Made by a program: the position numbers and the translations under genes | Notes under the pieces: generated by a model | Told to the model about the DNA's origin: nothing | Database searches by the model: none | The model's input: the letters and a program-made list of their open reading frames with translations, nothing else | Part shown: positions 1 to 10,332 of the stretch, piece by piece | How the letters are laid out: each line of letters begins with the position of its first letter | How positions within the stretch are numbered: the stretch's first letter is position 1 | Assembly (NCBI GenBank): GCA_030770535.1 | Contig: JASVEC010000035.1 | Span: 248,001 to 312,000 of the forward strand | Direction: 5' to 3' | Source: Batkoa obscura | Lineage: Eukaryota > Entomophthoromycota > Entomophthoromycetes > Entomophthorales > Batkoaceae | Length of the DNA stretch: 64,000 nucleotides

Positions 1-366
1 CAGTGTGACATGTTAAGCTTAAAATTGCAAAATCAACCATCCTAATAACTAAATAGGAATATACTTTTTATAGAAATATTCATATGAAATTCTTGATATT
101 AATAAGGAAATAATGGCTAAAGTTTAGATGTTTTTCATAATGTATTCCTTACCACATTATGTCAAGTAATAAGTATAAGAAATATTCTCCCTATCTTTAT
201 TAAATTTACTTAAGCCAATTTACTAGATAAAACGTATAAAGGGTAAATGCATCTTTAGTTAATATAAAAACTTGCTTTCACCATTATTAATAATTGAGTT
301 ATAAAATATGAACCACCTACGTCTAAAGCGCAAAACATCAAAAAACAATGAACCATAAAAATAACA

Positions 367-375
367 TATAAAAAG
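367..375 (+). promoter_or_regulatory. TATA box of the small secreted cysteine-rich protein gene
   Basis: TATAAAAAG lies 49 bases before the ATG at 416. The same box, with the following GYCAGGC bases, recurs at 2413 before the degraded paralogue, so it was duplicated with the gene. Otherwise 1-415 shows nothing gene-like. Confidence 0.6.
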
Positions 376-415
376 CCAGGCTCACTATTGAACTTTTATA
401 AAAACATAATCAAAA

Positions 416-625
416 ATGAACTTCAATATTACTTCTATCCTTTCCTTTTTGACTATTAGTAGCTTACTTGTTTGCCAAATACACGCTATTGCTCCTTGTA
501 CTTATAGAGGTGGGGGTTGTAGACCTGATGGCCAGGTGTGCCAATTTACAGGTTTTAAAGGTGTTTGCAAACTGTGTGAATGTGTTGCACCACCAGTATT
601 GGCTACATCCATCAATGGTTTATGA
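416..625 (+). CDS. Small secreted cysteine-rich protein (69 aa), unknown function
   Basis: An intronless reading frame encodes a 69-residue protein. It has an N-terminal hydrophobic signal peptide (about residues 1-25) and a short mature part with six cysteines (C28, C35, C42, C51, C54, C56; spacing C-x6-C-x6-C-x8-C-x2-C-x-C), as expected for a disulfide-stapled extracellular peptide. A TATA box lies 49 bases upstream. A second, degraded copy lies 2 kb downstream at 2451-2665 with similar promoter and 3' flank, which supports a real, duplicated gene. I do not recognise the family. Small secreted cysteine-rich proteins of fungi may act on hosts, other microbes or the cell wall, but no role can be assigned from sequence. 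The start was chosen because it is the first ATG after the TATA box and opens directly into the signal peptide. Confidence 0.6.
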   Translation: MNFNITSILSFLTISSLLVCQIHAIAPCTYRGGGCRPDGQVCQFTGFKGVCKLCECVAPPVLATSINGL

Positions 626-785
626 ACTAAATATTAAGATTGACAAACTATATCTAATGAAAACGAACTTAGTTGACATATAAAACTTGAATTCAAATAA
701 AATAGCAACCATTTAAATTTGATATTATGTTCTATGCTTTTAAACTTTAATTGTTTTATGATTGCTTTTTCTATTAAATTAGTCT

Positions 786-875
786 ATAAGTTTGTATGGA
801 TTTTCATGCAAAATAAAATTACATTTATAATCAATACTTTCTAATTCCTTTGCATGAAAATGTATACAAACTTAT
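786..875. repeat. Long stem-loop (27-bp arms, about 36-base loop)
   Basis: Bases 786-812 and 849-875 are reverse complements at 25 of 27 positions by eye. The structure lies about 160 bases downstream of the cysteine-rich protein gene. It could be a tiny palindromic transposon remnant or part of the transcript's 3' end. Confidence 0.65.
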
Positions 876-948
876 GCCTTGGCTTAATATTAATATAATA
901 TAATATTTTTGTTTAGATTTGATTAAATCTTATGACTTTCTTTTAATA

Positions 949-1050
949 TATGGGGATATATTTTTGTATTTAAGAATTTTACTAACAAATTTTCCGTTCA
1001 AATAGTGCTTAAAAAATGAAAAAACAATGAAACCAAAATCATTTCCATAT
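949..1050 (+). mobile_element. TGGGGATGT-TIR MITE, plus orientation
   Basis: Left end TATGGGGATA, core with GTATTTAAGAATTTTACTAAC and a GTGCTTAAAAAATG segment, and a decayed right end TTTCCATAT. About 100 bp and clearly a member of the family despite a degenerate 3' end. Confidence 0.8.
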
Positions 1051-2214
1051 GATCGTTATATATTTATAATATCTTTAGTATTAAAAATCGTAATCAATGT
1101 ACAAAGAACGAAAATAAGTTTTATGATAACCATATCGAAAATCACCATAAAAGTTACCTCTCCTGTATATACTGTTTATGTTCTTATTATTGTTAAACTT
1201 CATTTTTTACACACTAAATATTACTACTTTTAACACCCTTAAATTGAAAATAAAATTATCAAGGCCTAAATCGATTTTACTACCATAGATTCCATCACTA
1301 AAAGATGATGTTAATTTCAAAAGTAAGGATGTTGGAGAAATCAAGAGAACTAGAAATATGTGTTGAACTAATACCAAGTCAGATATTAGTAATTTGAACT
1401 CAAATACTAAAAAGGCAAGTAATACTACTATTACTTTTTGAGCTATCAATGTAATAGTGAGAACGTAAAGAAAAGGTTAAAAGCGTTATATTGATAATCG
1501 TAAGGCAAGGAAGAAAATTACAACGATAGTGCAAACTATGAATATCCCAGATTTTTGTATTCACAATCCAAATGGTCATGGTTGGAGTAAAGTACCTAGA
1601 TTTGAAATAAATCATTAGTTTTTATACAAATGTAGTATTTCACTAAGCTTTATTGCTTTGGCTGCTATATTTAAAAGTACTTTCAACCATTGTACGGCAT
1701 TTTTTTAGCTATTGTACTTTTTCTATTTTTTAACTAGAAATCAGCTGTTTAGTACAGCTGTTTAAGTTCGAATATGTGCTAGCAAACGATAAATTTTATA
1801 GCTAGCTGTTTATTCTGGTATGGTGATTTGAGGCTTATGGATCTAATATTTATTAAAATGGACAATTAGCTAGTACACACCCAAGTTTGAACAGCTTACT
1901 AGTTAATCTCTAAGTTTAAAAAATAGCAAAAAGGAACAAGATAAAAAACATTCTCGTACCATTTCTATCTTATAATAACCCTTGAATTTGCTATGACATA
2001 GCTTACTTACAGTAATATATACTACAACTTAGTAAATTAGAGCCATAAAATCAGTTAGACTAACAGTTAAATTAAGAGGCACTCTTTTTAAAAGTTTAAC
2101 ATCAGCCTTCAAACATTAATAACCAAGCAATGCTCCGAGTATAATTCACTTTTTAGTGGGATTTTTATCACAGTATTTCAATGAATTATTACAAAAAATA
2201 AGTCTATTTTAATT

Positions 2215-2244
2215 ATTTTAATTATATTATATTATATTATATTC
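2215..2244. repeat. TTATA microsatellite
   Basis: About five tandem units of a pentanucleotide (TTATA/ATATT). Confidence 0.7.
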
Positions 2245-2412
2245 CAGTTTAATTTACTATATAAAACTACAAAAGCAATATTACTTTTTGATTACTATCA
2301 AAAAACTTATTTTATCAGAATGGATAAACCAAAACCAAAAAGTTAAACAAGTAAACTACCTACAGTTAAATCATGAAATACTTTTATTAAACAATGGGTC
2401 GTAAAAGCAATC

Positions 2413-2421
2413 TATAAAAAG
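2413..2421 (+). promoter_or_regulatory. Relic TATA box of the degraded cysteine-rich paralogue
   Basis: TATAAAAAG followed by TCAGGCC matches the box at 367-375 of the intact paralogue and sits 38 bases before its ATG-like start. Confidence 0.45.
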
Positions 2422-2450
2422 TCAGGCCATTGTTAATATTTTATATTAAA

Positions 2451-2665
2451 ATGGTTAAAGGAAATTTAGCTTTACTTATGTTCTTTCTTTTCTAACTATT
2501 AGTAGCTTTCTTACTTATCATGTAAGCACTATTGCTTGTAAGCATAGAAATGGTTCATGCGCCCCTAATAATTGTGAATATTATGGGTCAAGCTATAAAA
2601 GTGTTCGTACTAATTGCTTTTGTGTTCAACAGCCATTTTTTGCTATACACATGAATGAGTTATAA
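2451..2665 (+). pseudogene. Degraded paralogue of the small cysteine-rich secreted protein
   Basis: The segment aligns along its length with 416-625: similar TATA region, a TISS(L/F)L stretch from the signal peptide, several cysteines in comparable positions, and a similar C-terminal end before the stop. Its reading frame is broken, so I call it a pseudogene. Homology continues into the 3' flank, interrupted by a MITE (2668-2772). It arose by a tandem duplication of roughly 2 kb period. Confidence 0.65.
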
Positions 2666-2667
2666 AA

Positions 2668-2772
2668 CATGGGGATATTATTTTTAAATTTCATTACTTT
2701 TCCATTTTTAAGCGTTATTTGAGTGGAAAAATTATTAGTAAAATCCTTAAACAAAAAAATACATCCCCATAT
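2668..2772 (-). mobile_element. TGGGGATGT-TIR MITE inserted in the 3' flank of the degraded paralogue
   Basis: Minus-orientation copy with a good right end (ACATCCCCATAT) and a left end ATGGGGATAT. The 3' flank of the intact paralogue (about 622-645) reads straight through where this copy sits, giving an in-window empty site. Confidence 0.85.
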
Positions 2773-3105
2773 ATTAGGATTGACAAATGAATGTAACAAA
2801 AATAAATTTAGCCAATTTATAAAATTCGAAATAAAGTGGCTATTAACTAAATTTGGTATTGTGTTCTGTTTTAAATTTGAAAATTTACAATTGCTTTTTA
2901 CAAAGATTTAATAGTTTCCCCATTTAAAATTCAACATTAAAGTCAACGTTAATTGGATATTTTATTAATTTGTATTCTCTCATTTTCCGGAAAAATAGAG
3001 GTGTTCGTTGAAAAATACTTAACATTGAGATTTGAAGATTATACTTTTTTTGTAGAATTTGTTTAAACTTTTGTATTATTTTAGCTAATCTTAGTTATAG
3101 TCACA
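2773..3105. other. Intergenic, mostly the 3' flank shared with the upstream paralogue
   Basis: Bases 2773-2915 align with about 632-780, the flank of the intact cysteine-rich gene. The remainder holds nothing recognisable before the phosphatase gene. The 62-codon frame at 2723-2911 is a chance frame through the MITE and flank. Confidence 0.5.
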
Positions 3106-4066
3106 ATGAAAGAAAAAACGGAATTAAAGAGTACTAGCGATACTGTACGCAGCTACTTATTTTATTTAATTAATTATGAAAACTATTATCAAAGTTGGAT
3201 TCAGGTAAACTTATATTAACGCTGTATAATTAATAGTAACATAGATTTAGAACAAGTTACGTAGTCCCACCTTAGATAAAATAATGAAAAACATAAGTCT
3301 ATTAGGGAGTACACTTTCCTTTTTAGTGATAATTCCAAGTTTGTATTTAATGTCTGAAACGCACTTAGGTTTTGCCTATTTATTTACATTGAATATGATT
3401 CTAGCCGTTTATATCACCAATTATTTTAAAGATTTATTTTGTTTACCGAGACCACAATTACCAGTAAAACAATTAGACTTGATCAAAAGCCATTTTAAAG
3501 AGTTTGGCTTTCCTTCAACTCATTCAACCCTTTCTATCAGTTTAGGTTTTTCGTTAGTAGATCACTTGCAAATATACATAAGTGAATCAATGAAGATATC
3601 GTTATATTGCTTTATTTTTGTGATTATATTTTCAAGGTATTACTTAGGGATGCATTCATTATGTGATATATTAGCAGGAATAAGTTTAGGTTATTTAATT
3701 TACTATAATACCAACTATCATAGTAGTTTTATATTTCATCTATTATACCATAAATCAATCATATCTACTTTATTTTTTACTCCAATTGTTTCTTATTTAT
3801 TTTTAAATTTAATTCCTCCTCCAATTAAAGGAAATTGCCCTTGCTTCCTTGATTCAATAAGAGTATTTTCCCTTTTAATGGGGATGAAGTTAGCTACATG
3901 CTATAAACCAATATCTATCAATATTATTGCTAATACAATGAGTACTCAACAATACGTAATAAGGCTGATATTAGGGTATTCAATGTTTATAGTGATATTT
4001 TTAATTACTGAAGTAGGTCATAAAATAGTCAAATTATCTTATTTAAAATTTAGTAATAGTAGGTAA
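3106..4066 (+). CDS. PAP2-family sphingoid-base-1-phosphate phosphatase (Lcb3/Ysr3-like)
   Basis: Two exons, 3106-3204 and 3251-4066, give about 304 residues. The intron is GTAAAC...TTTAG and joins in phase 0, adding an N-terminal exon in front of the long second-exon frame. The three phosphatase motifs are visible: K93-x6-R100-P101, PSTHS at about 121-125, and R162-x5-H168-x3-D172. These are the lipid-phosphatase catalytic and phosphate-binding residues, with PSTHS in the position of the commoner PSGH. Several membrane segments precede and follow them. The RSPTLDKIM-like stretch just before the first membrane segment is typical of long-chain-base-1-phosphate phosphatases of the ER, which return dihydrosphingosine or phytosphingosine to the sphingolipid pool. 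Family membership is secure; the exact substrate is inferred. The protein is shorter than yeast Lcb3. Confidence 0.82.
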
Positions 4067-5164
4067 GGAATTGTTTTATTTGTAAAAAAGGTATTTTAAA
4101 TAATTTTTTAGCAACACTGAAGCTGTAAATCAAGATGATATAATAGCTTTCCTTAAAAAATGCACTATCTATATTCAATTTTATATTATTGGGTTTGTAG
4201 TTACTTACTTTATACCACATACCTTAAATCAATTTAACTTTTAAATAAAAATAATATATAATTAATATGAACTTGGCCCTTTTGTTGATCTTGCATAGCT
4301 CTACTTCCTCTTTACCTTCTCTTCAACAATTTATCTCTCTTGTTCCCCTTGAAGCAAACTATTTCGGTATACTCGCCACTTCTAAAAAAACCAAAGGTTT
4401 AAACATCTCAAACACTCAGTTGAAAATATACTTGAATATGTGTTTTTGTCTGAAAGTTAAATGGAATATTAATTTAACTTTTAAGTTGAAAAAATGGACA
4501 GCTTATTCAAACACTAAAACGTTCTGATCTATAAATACAACATTTTCAATCACACTCAATCAAGTTTTATCTGTCCTTCACTATAATCTACAATATTTTT
4601 TATTATACTTCAATATTATTTTCATTTAAAACCTAAAAAATAAAGGTAGTTTTTATTTCTTTATAATACCAATATTTTTGCTTTTTATTTTTTTAAAAGT
4701 TTGATAAGCTTCATTTTAAATAAGCTTTTATTATGCTTTATAGATTAAATCCCTTATTTTCCTTTTAGTATTTTATATATCAAAAAACCCGCTAGTTTAT
4801 AAAGTATATAAAGCTATAAGTAATTACAACTACTTAAAGTTTTAGCTATCGATCTTTTTTCTTTAAAAACAAATAAAATAATTATAAATTATTGATAATA
4901 ATGAATATTAGAATATAAGTGCTAAAGCTTTATTGTATAAGCTATTTGATTTAGAACATTAATATACGATAGTAATATTAACAAGGTTTATTATAATTAC
5001 AATCCCTCTAACAAAAAAAGCTAACCAAACTTTTCTTATAACTGCACTTTAAATGTAAGATATTCATATTAGACCAAGGATTTTTATTCAGTATGGTTTG
5101 ATTACTACAAACATTATAGTAAATAGCGTAATAAATCTCTAAGTTGGATCCAAAATATTAAATT

Positions 5165-5268
5165 ACATGTGGGATTTTTTGATTTTATTACTTTTTTCAT
5201 TTTTTGAGCGCTATTTGAGTGGAAAATTTATTAGCAAATTTATTAAACACAAAAATACATCCCCATAT
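5165..5268 (-). mobile_element. TGGGGATGT-TIR MITE, minus orientation
   Basis: Right end ACATCCCCATAT intact, left end ATGTGGGATT degenerate. The AGCGCTATTTGAGTGGAAAA core is present. Confidence 0.85.
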
Positions 5269-6032
5269 TGTTGTTCATGTTCTGATTTGAACATGAACTG
5301 AGCATTTTTATTCGTATTCAAACTTAATCATCATGGCTTTTTGTATTTAGCAAATATAAAATAGAAATGTCTAATCCACATTTGAATTAGAACAATAGCA
5401 ATAAAACTATATAAAATTATTAAATTCATAAGTTTTGGGTTAATGTTGTAAATAAATAAGGAGCCAACATGATTAGATATATAATTTGAATAATAGAACC
5501 ACTCTTTTCATTTATGTTTGATGATAATAAATAAATTGGTTTTGATACCATAATATTTTATTTATCTTTTAGCATTTGCTATTTGTATCAAGTGATTATT
5601 GCTTATTTAGTCTTACATTAAACCGAATCTTACCTATATAAAAGTTTTATCAATCTATTTTAGTATTATCAATGATATTTATTAATAGCTAACTTGATGT
5701 TCGAATATTGCTTATTTTTTGATATGGTGTAAGTAGTATTATAAATAATATTGATATAAGTAAACATTGAAGTTTGATTTCAATTTTAATATTAAAATGT
5801 GTAATAATCAAATGATCTTAAAAAGCAGCAGTATTCAATTTACTAAATTAATAAAAGATCGAAAAAACAATAACTAAATGACTAAAAAATAGTTTAATAA
5901 ACTGTAAGGATATAAAACTAAAATAAAAATAAAAAGAATGACATTGTCATTTGAGTGAGTTGTCTATACCAAATATGTAAAAAATCGAAAAAAAATAAAC
6001 TAATTCATAAAGCCTAGGATACTAACAGCGCA

Positions 6033-6040
6033 TATATAAA
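6033..6040 (+). promoter_or_regulatory. TATA box of the subtilisin gene
   Basis: TATATAAA followed by CAC, 45 bases before the ATG. The extended form TATATAAACAC is also found before both copies of the 188-residue secreted protein gene. Confidence 0.6.
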
Positions 6041-6084
6041 CACTATTGTATTTCATTCTATTCACAAAATAACTTGCATTCATT

Positions 6085-7236
6085 ATGAAATTTATTAACT
6101 CTCTCTTTAGCTTGACTTTATTATCCACTATTCTCTCATCTGAGAGTCCAGTTAAAATAAGCACCAGTGCCATTGATGGTGATTATTTAGTTGGATTGCG
6201 TGGGGATGCACGTAGCAGTATTGATGCCCACATTAACACAGTTAAAGGCTTAATGAAAGAGCGTAGTGGAAATAATAAGATTGAAACTGTCTTCAATAAT
6301 CTTGGTAACCTATACCATGCCAAATTTAATAATGATTTATTACAAAAAGTAAGAGCCTTACCAGACGTTGAGTTTATTGAGAACAACAAACAAATCACTG
6401 TTAAAACTGTACAAGAAAACGCAGATTGGGGTATCGCTCGTATCTCTCAACGTAACTTTACTAAAAAAACTACCTATACTTATGATGGTGAGGGTGAAGG
6501 TGTAGCTGTCTATGTTATCGATACCGGTGTTTTTGTAAACCATCCAGAATTTGAAGGTCGTGCACGTTCTGGTCCTTTCTATGCAGGTAACAATACTGAA
6601 GATGAATATGGTCATGGAACTCATTGCGCTGGTATCATTGCCTCCAAAACATACGGTGTAGCTAAAAAAGCACAAATCATTTCCATCAAAATGATTGATG
6701 GTAGTGGAAAAGGAGATATTGCTAGCTTAATTAAAGGTATGGATTGGGCTGTAGGTGATAAAGCTGGTGTCAAAGGTAATGTTGTTAGTCTTTCTCTTGG
6801 TGGTGATAAAGATACTGCACTCAATGCTGCGGTTGAAGCTACCTACCAAAAAGGATTCGTTGTTGTAGCTGCTGCAGGTAATGAAAATGAGGATGCTTGC
6901 ACTAGATCTCCAGGTTCAGCACCAAATGCAATTACTGTTGGAGCTTCTGACAAGAAAGACGAATACGCTTATTTCTCCAATTATGGAAAATGTGTTGATA
7001 TCATTGCACCTGGAGTAGACATCCTTGCACCATGGAAAGATGGAAGTATCCAAAAGAAATCTGGTACTTCTATGGCATGTCCTAATGTTGCTGGACTTGC
7101 TGCTTATTATTTATCCAAAGAAAACCTTACTAACGCTCAGGTTACTCAAAAAATTATTAGTTCGGCTTCTAAAGGATTTGTTAAATATGCAGGTAAAACA
7201 ACACCTAATCTTTTAGCTTATAACAGTATTGCTTAA
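6085..7236 (+). CDS. Secreted subtilisin-like serine protease (S8A, proteinase K type)
   Basis: A single exon encodes 383 residues. Order: signal peptide (about 1-19), inhibitor I9 propeptide (about 33-106, ending in a DVEFIENNKQITV-like segment), then the mature peptidase. The catalytic triad is visible as D146 (VIDTGV), H177 (GHGTHCAG) and S329 (GTSMACP), with the oxyanion asparagine N266 (AAAGNE). Cysteines at 181, 272, 303 and 332 resemble the disulfide and free cysteines of the proteinase K group. Length and layout are normal for a fungal secreted alkaline protease, which digests extracellular protein such as insect cuticle or plant debris. A strong TATA box 45 bases upstream and the lack of introns suggest an inducible, highly expressed gene. 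Nothing appears truncated. Confidence 0.96.
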   Translation: MKFINSLFSLTLLSTILSSESPVKISTSAIDGDYLVGLRGDARSSIDAHINTVKGLMKERSGNNKIETVFNNLGNLYHAKFNNDLLQKVRALPDVEFIENNKQITVKTVQENADWGIARISQRNFTKKTTYTYDGEGEGVAVYVIDTGVFVNHPEFEGRARSGPFYAGNNTEDEYGHGTHCAGIIASKTYGVAKKAQIISIKMIDGSGKGDIASLIKGMDWAVGDKAGVKGNVVSLSLGGDKDTALNAAVEATYQKGFVVVAAAGNENEDACTRSPGSAPNAITVGASDKKDEYAYFSNYGKCVDIIAPGVDILAPWKDGSIQKKSGTSMACPNVAGLAAYYLSKENLTNAQVTQKIISSASKGFVKYAGKTTPNLLAYNSIA

Positions 7237-7966
7237 AAATAAAACAGATATTATTTTAACCTAATCTATTAATTCAATGTATAGTATGGATTATTTTTTC
7301 TTTTAGTATTCTCTTCGAGTTTCGATGTTAATATTTATAGTACTAGCATGCTTTAGACAACAAATTTTCAATAAACGTTTAACAAATAAAAGGAATTGCT
7401 AAAATTACATGCTTTTACTAAGCTCACTATAAAAATTCAAACTACCTAATTAAGTGGCTATATTTAATTGTTTGACTTATAGATATTTGAATTAAAATGA
7501 TTATTTTAAAATTGTCTCAGAAAAGTTGAATTAGAAGTTATAAAAAAATTAGTGTTATTAAAATTAGTTAAATTTACATTAGGCTTTATAAAAAGACACT
7601 TTTTAATTATTCAATAAATTTTAATATATAGGTTTTTATATTAAAATAAATATTTAAATCAAAATAGTAGTATAAATAACTTTAAATTTTATTCTATAGT
7701 TTATAAAGATAATTAATATTATTATAATGTTAAAAGTACTAATAAATGTGTAATATAGAAATCATTATAAGGATTTTTTAAACTTAATAAAATAATTCGA
7801 TATGTGGATATACTTTTTTAGTTTTGTTGTTTTTTCTATTGTTTTTTCTATTGTTTTTTATACTTATAAGTTAAATGACTAATTTTAGCTATTTAATTAA
7901 CTGAATTAATTTTATAATAAACTCAGTAAAAACGTATTGTAACTTTAGCAATTTTTTAAATCATCA

Positions 7967-8072
7967 TATGAGAATGTTCTTTGATTTCATTACTTTTTCG
8001 ATTTTTTAAGCACTATTTGGATGGGAAAACTTGTTACTAAAATTCTTAAATACAAAAATACATCCCCATATA
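7967..8072 (-). mobile_element. TGGGGATGT-TIR MITE, minus orientation
   Basis: Left end TATGAGAATGTT, right end ACATCCCCATA. Full length. Confidence 0.88.
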
Positions 8073-8538
8073 ATAATCTTGGTAAAGAAAAAGCTAACTT
8101 TTTCAATAAAGTTAACTTTATTAAAAATCTTAATAAATTTAAAGTAAAAAGTAAAATTAAGTTAATGTAACTCAACTTTAGGGTTTTTTGTTCTTTTACT
8201 GTTTTTATAAACTTTATAGCTAGTAGTATTATCAAGCTTTTGGTTAAACTTATTTAACCTACTGTTATAAAGCTTATTCAAAAAAATAAAAGTACTATTA
8301 TTTCAATTAATAATCATTAAAAAATACTAATGATATTAAAAAGTAAATCTAAAAAATAAATGATTTATTATTAGTTAAAAACAGTTAAATTCATCAATTA
8401 TCTAGATGAGTTCATTATGCAAAAACTTTATGAAGTATTATTAGATATAAGAAAAAGTAAACATTATTTAATATTAAGTATAAAAAATACTTCAAACCTA
8501 AAGTTATTATCTCCAAATAACAAAATTGTTATTAAAGA

Positions 8539-8644
8539 TATGGGAATGTATTTTTATGTTTAAGAATTTTAGTAACAATTTTTCCACTCAAATAGCGCTT
8601 AAAAAACAGAAAAAGTAATGAAGCTAAAAAAAACATCCCCATAT
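8539..8644 (+). mobile_element. TGGGGATGT-TIR MITE, plus orientation
   Basis: TATGGGAATGT at the left and ACATCCCCATA at the right. Full-length copy close to the consensus. Confidence 0.9.
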
Positions 8645-8725
8645 CTCAAATTAGCAAAATAAAATATAAAAGTATTATTAATCATTAATTTAATAATTAA
8701 GACAATTAAAAAAACAGGTCGACTA

Positions 8726-8826
8726 TATGGGGATGTATTTTTTGTTTAAGAATTTCACTAACAACCTTTCCACTCAAATAGCATTCAAAAAATAGAAAAG
8801 TAGTGAAATCAAAAAAGCATCTAGCT
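8726..8826 (+). mobile_element. TGGGGATGT-TIR MITE with decayed right end
   Basis: Left end TATGGGGATGT is perfect. The core is recognisable, and the right end has decayed to GCATCTAGCTATA. Confidence 0.8.
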
Positions 8827-8948
8827 ATAATAAAAGCTATAAAAAATTATAAAAGCTATTTAATATAGTTATAAAAGCTTTTTTAGCTATAAATACTAAA
8901 GGTAAACTTGAGTATTTAATATGAAAAGTTAAAGGTATCTTTAATCCA

Positions 8949-9055
8949 TATAGAGATGTATTTTTGTGTTTAAGAATTTTACTAACGAATTTTCCGTTCA
9001 AAATAGTGCTTAAAAGATGGAAAAAGTAATGAAGCCAAAAAAAACACTGCCATAT
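8949..9055 (+). mobile_element. TGGGGATGT-TIR MITE, plus orientation
   Basis: Left TATAGAGATGT, right ACACTGCCATA. Full-length, moderately diverged. Confidence 0.88.
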
Positions 9056-9086
9056 AATCAAAATAAACTCGAACTATAAAAAATAA

Positions 9087-9656
9087 TATACGAGGATGTT
9101 TTTTTTGACTTCATTACTTTTTCCATTTTTAAACGCTATTTGGGTGGAAAAGTTGTTAATAAAGTTCTGTGAAATATTGCTTTGTCAGCCCCATGGTTAA
9201 TTATAGCATAGTAATCGCCTAAGCTATTGTGTTCTCGAGTTTAGAGAAAATCAATCCCATGTTCTTAGTTTGATTTGGTATGAGAATTTCTACCTCCATC
9301 CAAAAGAATATTATCTTCTCATTTTGATATTTATACTTTTCAGAGTATAAGAGTTTACAGAGTATAGTAGTTCGAGGCTTTATAACTGAATTATTCCATG
9401 ATATCTCGAACAATTAATAAAGCCACTAAGTTTTCTTAATAGTATTTTACGTAGATTTGCATTAGTATTATCTATTCTATTTGTCTTATATAGCTTGTAA
9501 CCTATTACGTGCTATTCTTCATAATTCAAGTTTATCTTAGTTACATAAACTAATACCTTTCGACTTATAGTGTAGTCAACCTAGCAATAGCTGTTTTTGA
9601 CTCCAATCACTGAGTACCAGATTTCACAGTTTTTAAATACAAAAATACATCCCCAT
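9087..9656 (-). mobile_element. TGGGGATGT-TIR MITE split by a nested insertion
   Basis: Minus-orientation copy in two parts. The left 80 bases (9087-9166) and the right end (about 9630-9656, ending ACATCCCCATA) become one normal copy when the intervening 9167-9629 segment is skipped. Confidence 0.85.
9167..9629. mobile_element. Non-autonomous DNA element (about 463 bp) nested in a MITE
   Basis: The segment begins CTGTGAAAT and ends ATTTCACAG, a 9-bp perfect terminal inverted repeat. It interrupts a TGGGGATGT-family copy at a precise point. The flanks AGTTCT and AGTTTT look like a slightly diverged 6-bp target duplication if the element proper is taken as GTGAAAT...ATTTCAC. It is less AT-rich than its surroundings and carries no coding frame beyond 64 codons. 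Superfamily unassigned. Confidence 0.7.
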
Positions 9657-9965
9657 ATAATAGGTTATAAACTATATAAACTATATAAAATAAAAAACAT
9701 AATCGTAAAATTTATATGAAATACTATAATAAAAGCTTAATAACCTTATTAAAAAAGCTAGTATTGAGAGATAACTTAAAAAGAAAATTTATTATTAAAT
9801 TTTCACATATTTCATAATAAAATATTGTATACAAAAAATATAACGATTATGATTTTTTATTGAAACTATTTAATATAGTTATTAAAATCTAAAAATAACA
9901 TTTTTTGTAATTAAATGATAAAAGCTCTTATAGCAGTTTTTAATAGAAAAGCTTAAAACTAATTA

Positions 9966-10072
9966 TATGGGGATGTTTTTTTGTGTTTAAGAATTCTATT
10001 AACAATCTTTCCACTCAAATAGCGCTTAGAAAATGGAAAAATAATGAAATCAAAAAAAACATCACCATATAT
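9966..10072 (+). mobile_element. TGGGGATGT-TIR MITE, plus orientation
   Basis: TATGGGGATGT at the left and ACATCACCATATA at the right. Full length. Confidence 0.9.
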
Positions 10073-10225
10073 AAATTTCAAATACATAGAATTTTAGTGA
10101 TAAAATTGCTTAAAAATAATTAAATTTATTATATAAATTATAATCACTTTTGTAAATAATTTAAATAACTATCATAGTACAATCAATTATAAAGTTGGTA
10201 AAATAGCACTTTGCACTATCTATAA

Positions 10226-10332
10226 TATGGGAATGTATTTTTATATTTAAGAATTTTACTAACAAATTTTCCACTTAAATAGCGCTTAAAAAATGGAAAA
10301 AGTAATGAAGTCAAAAAAAACATCCCCATATA
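10226..10332 (+). mobile_element. TGGGGATGT-TIR MITE, plus orientation
   Basis: TATGGGAATGT left, ACATCCCCATATA right. Full length and near consensus. Confidence 0.92.

Larger units (their letters stand above)
626..2450. other. Intergenic stretch between the tandem cysteine-rich genes
   Basis: It holds an imperfect long inverted repeat (786-875), one MITE copy (949-1050) and a TTATA microsatellite (2215-2244). Reading frames of 70-80 codons at 1207-1449 and 1400-1615 on the minus strand show no motif, no signal peptide and no splice continuation, so I do not call them genes. Confidence 0.6.
4067..6084. other. Intergenic stretch upstream of the subtilisin gene
   Basis: AT-rich, with one MITE (5165-5268). 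An 86-codon frame at 4267-4527 starts with a hydrophobic stretch but has no other support (no cysteines in pattern, no homologue recognised, compositionally like its surroundings). I leave it unannotated. Confidence 0.5.

Noticed and set aside
4267-4527. 86-codon frame with hydrophobic start, possible small secreted protein
   Set aside because: No TATA at a typical distance, no cysteine pattern, no conserved motif, and composition like the spacer.
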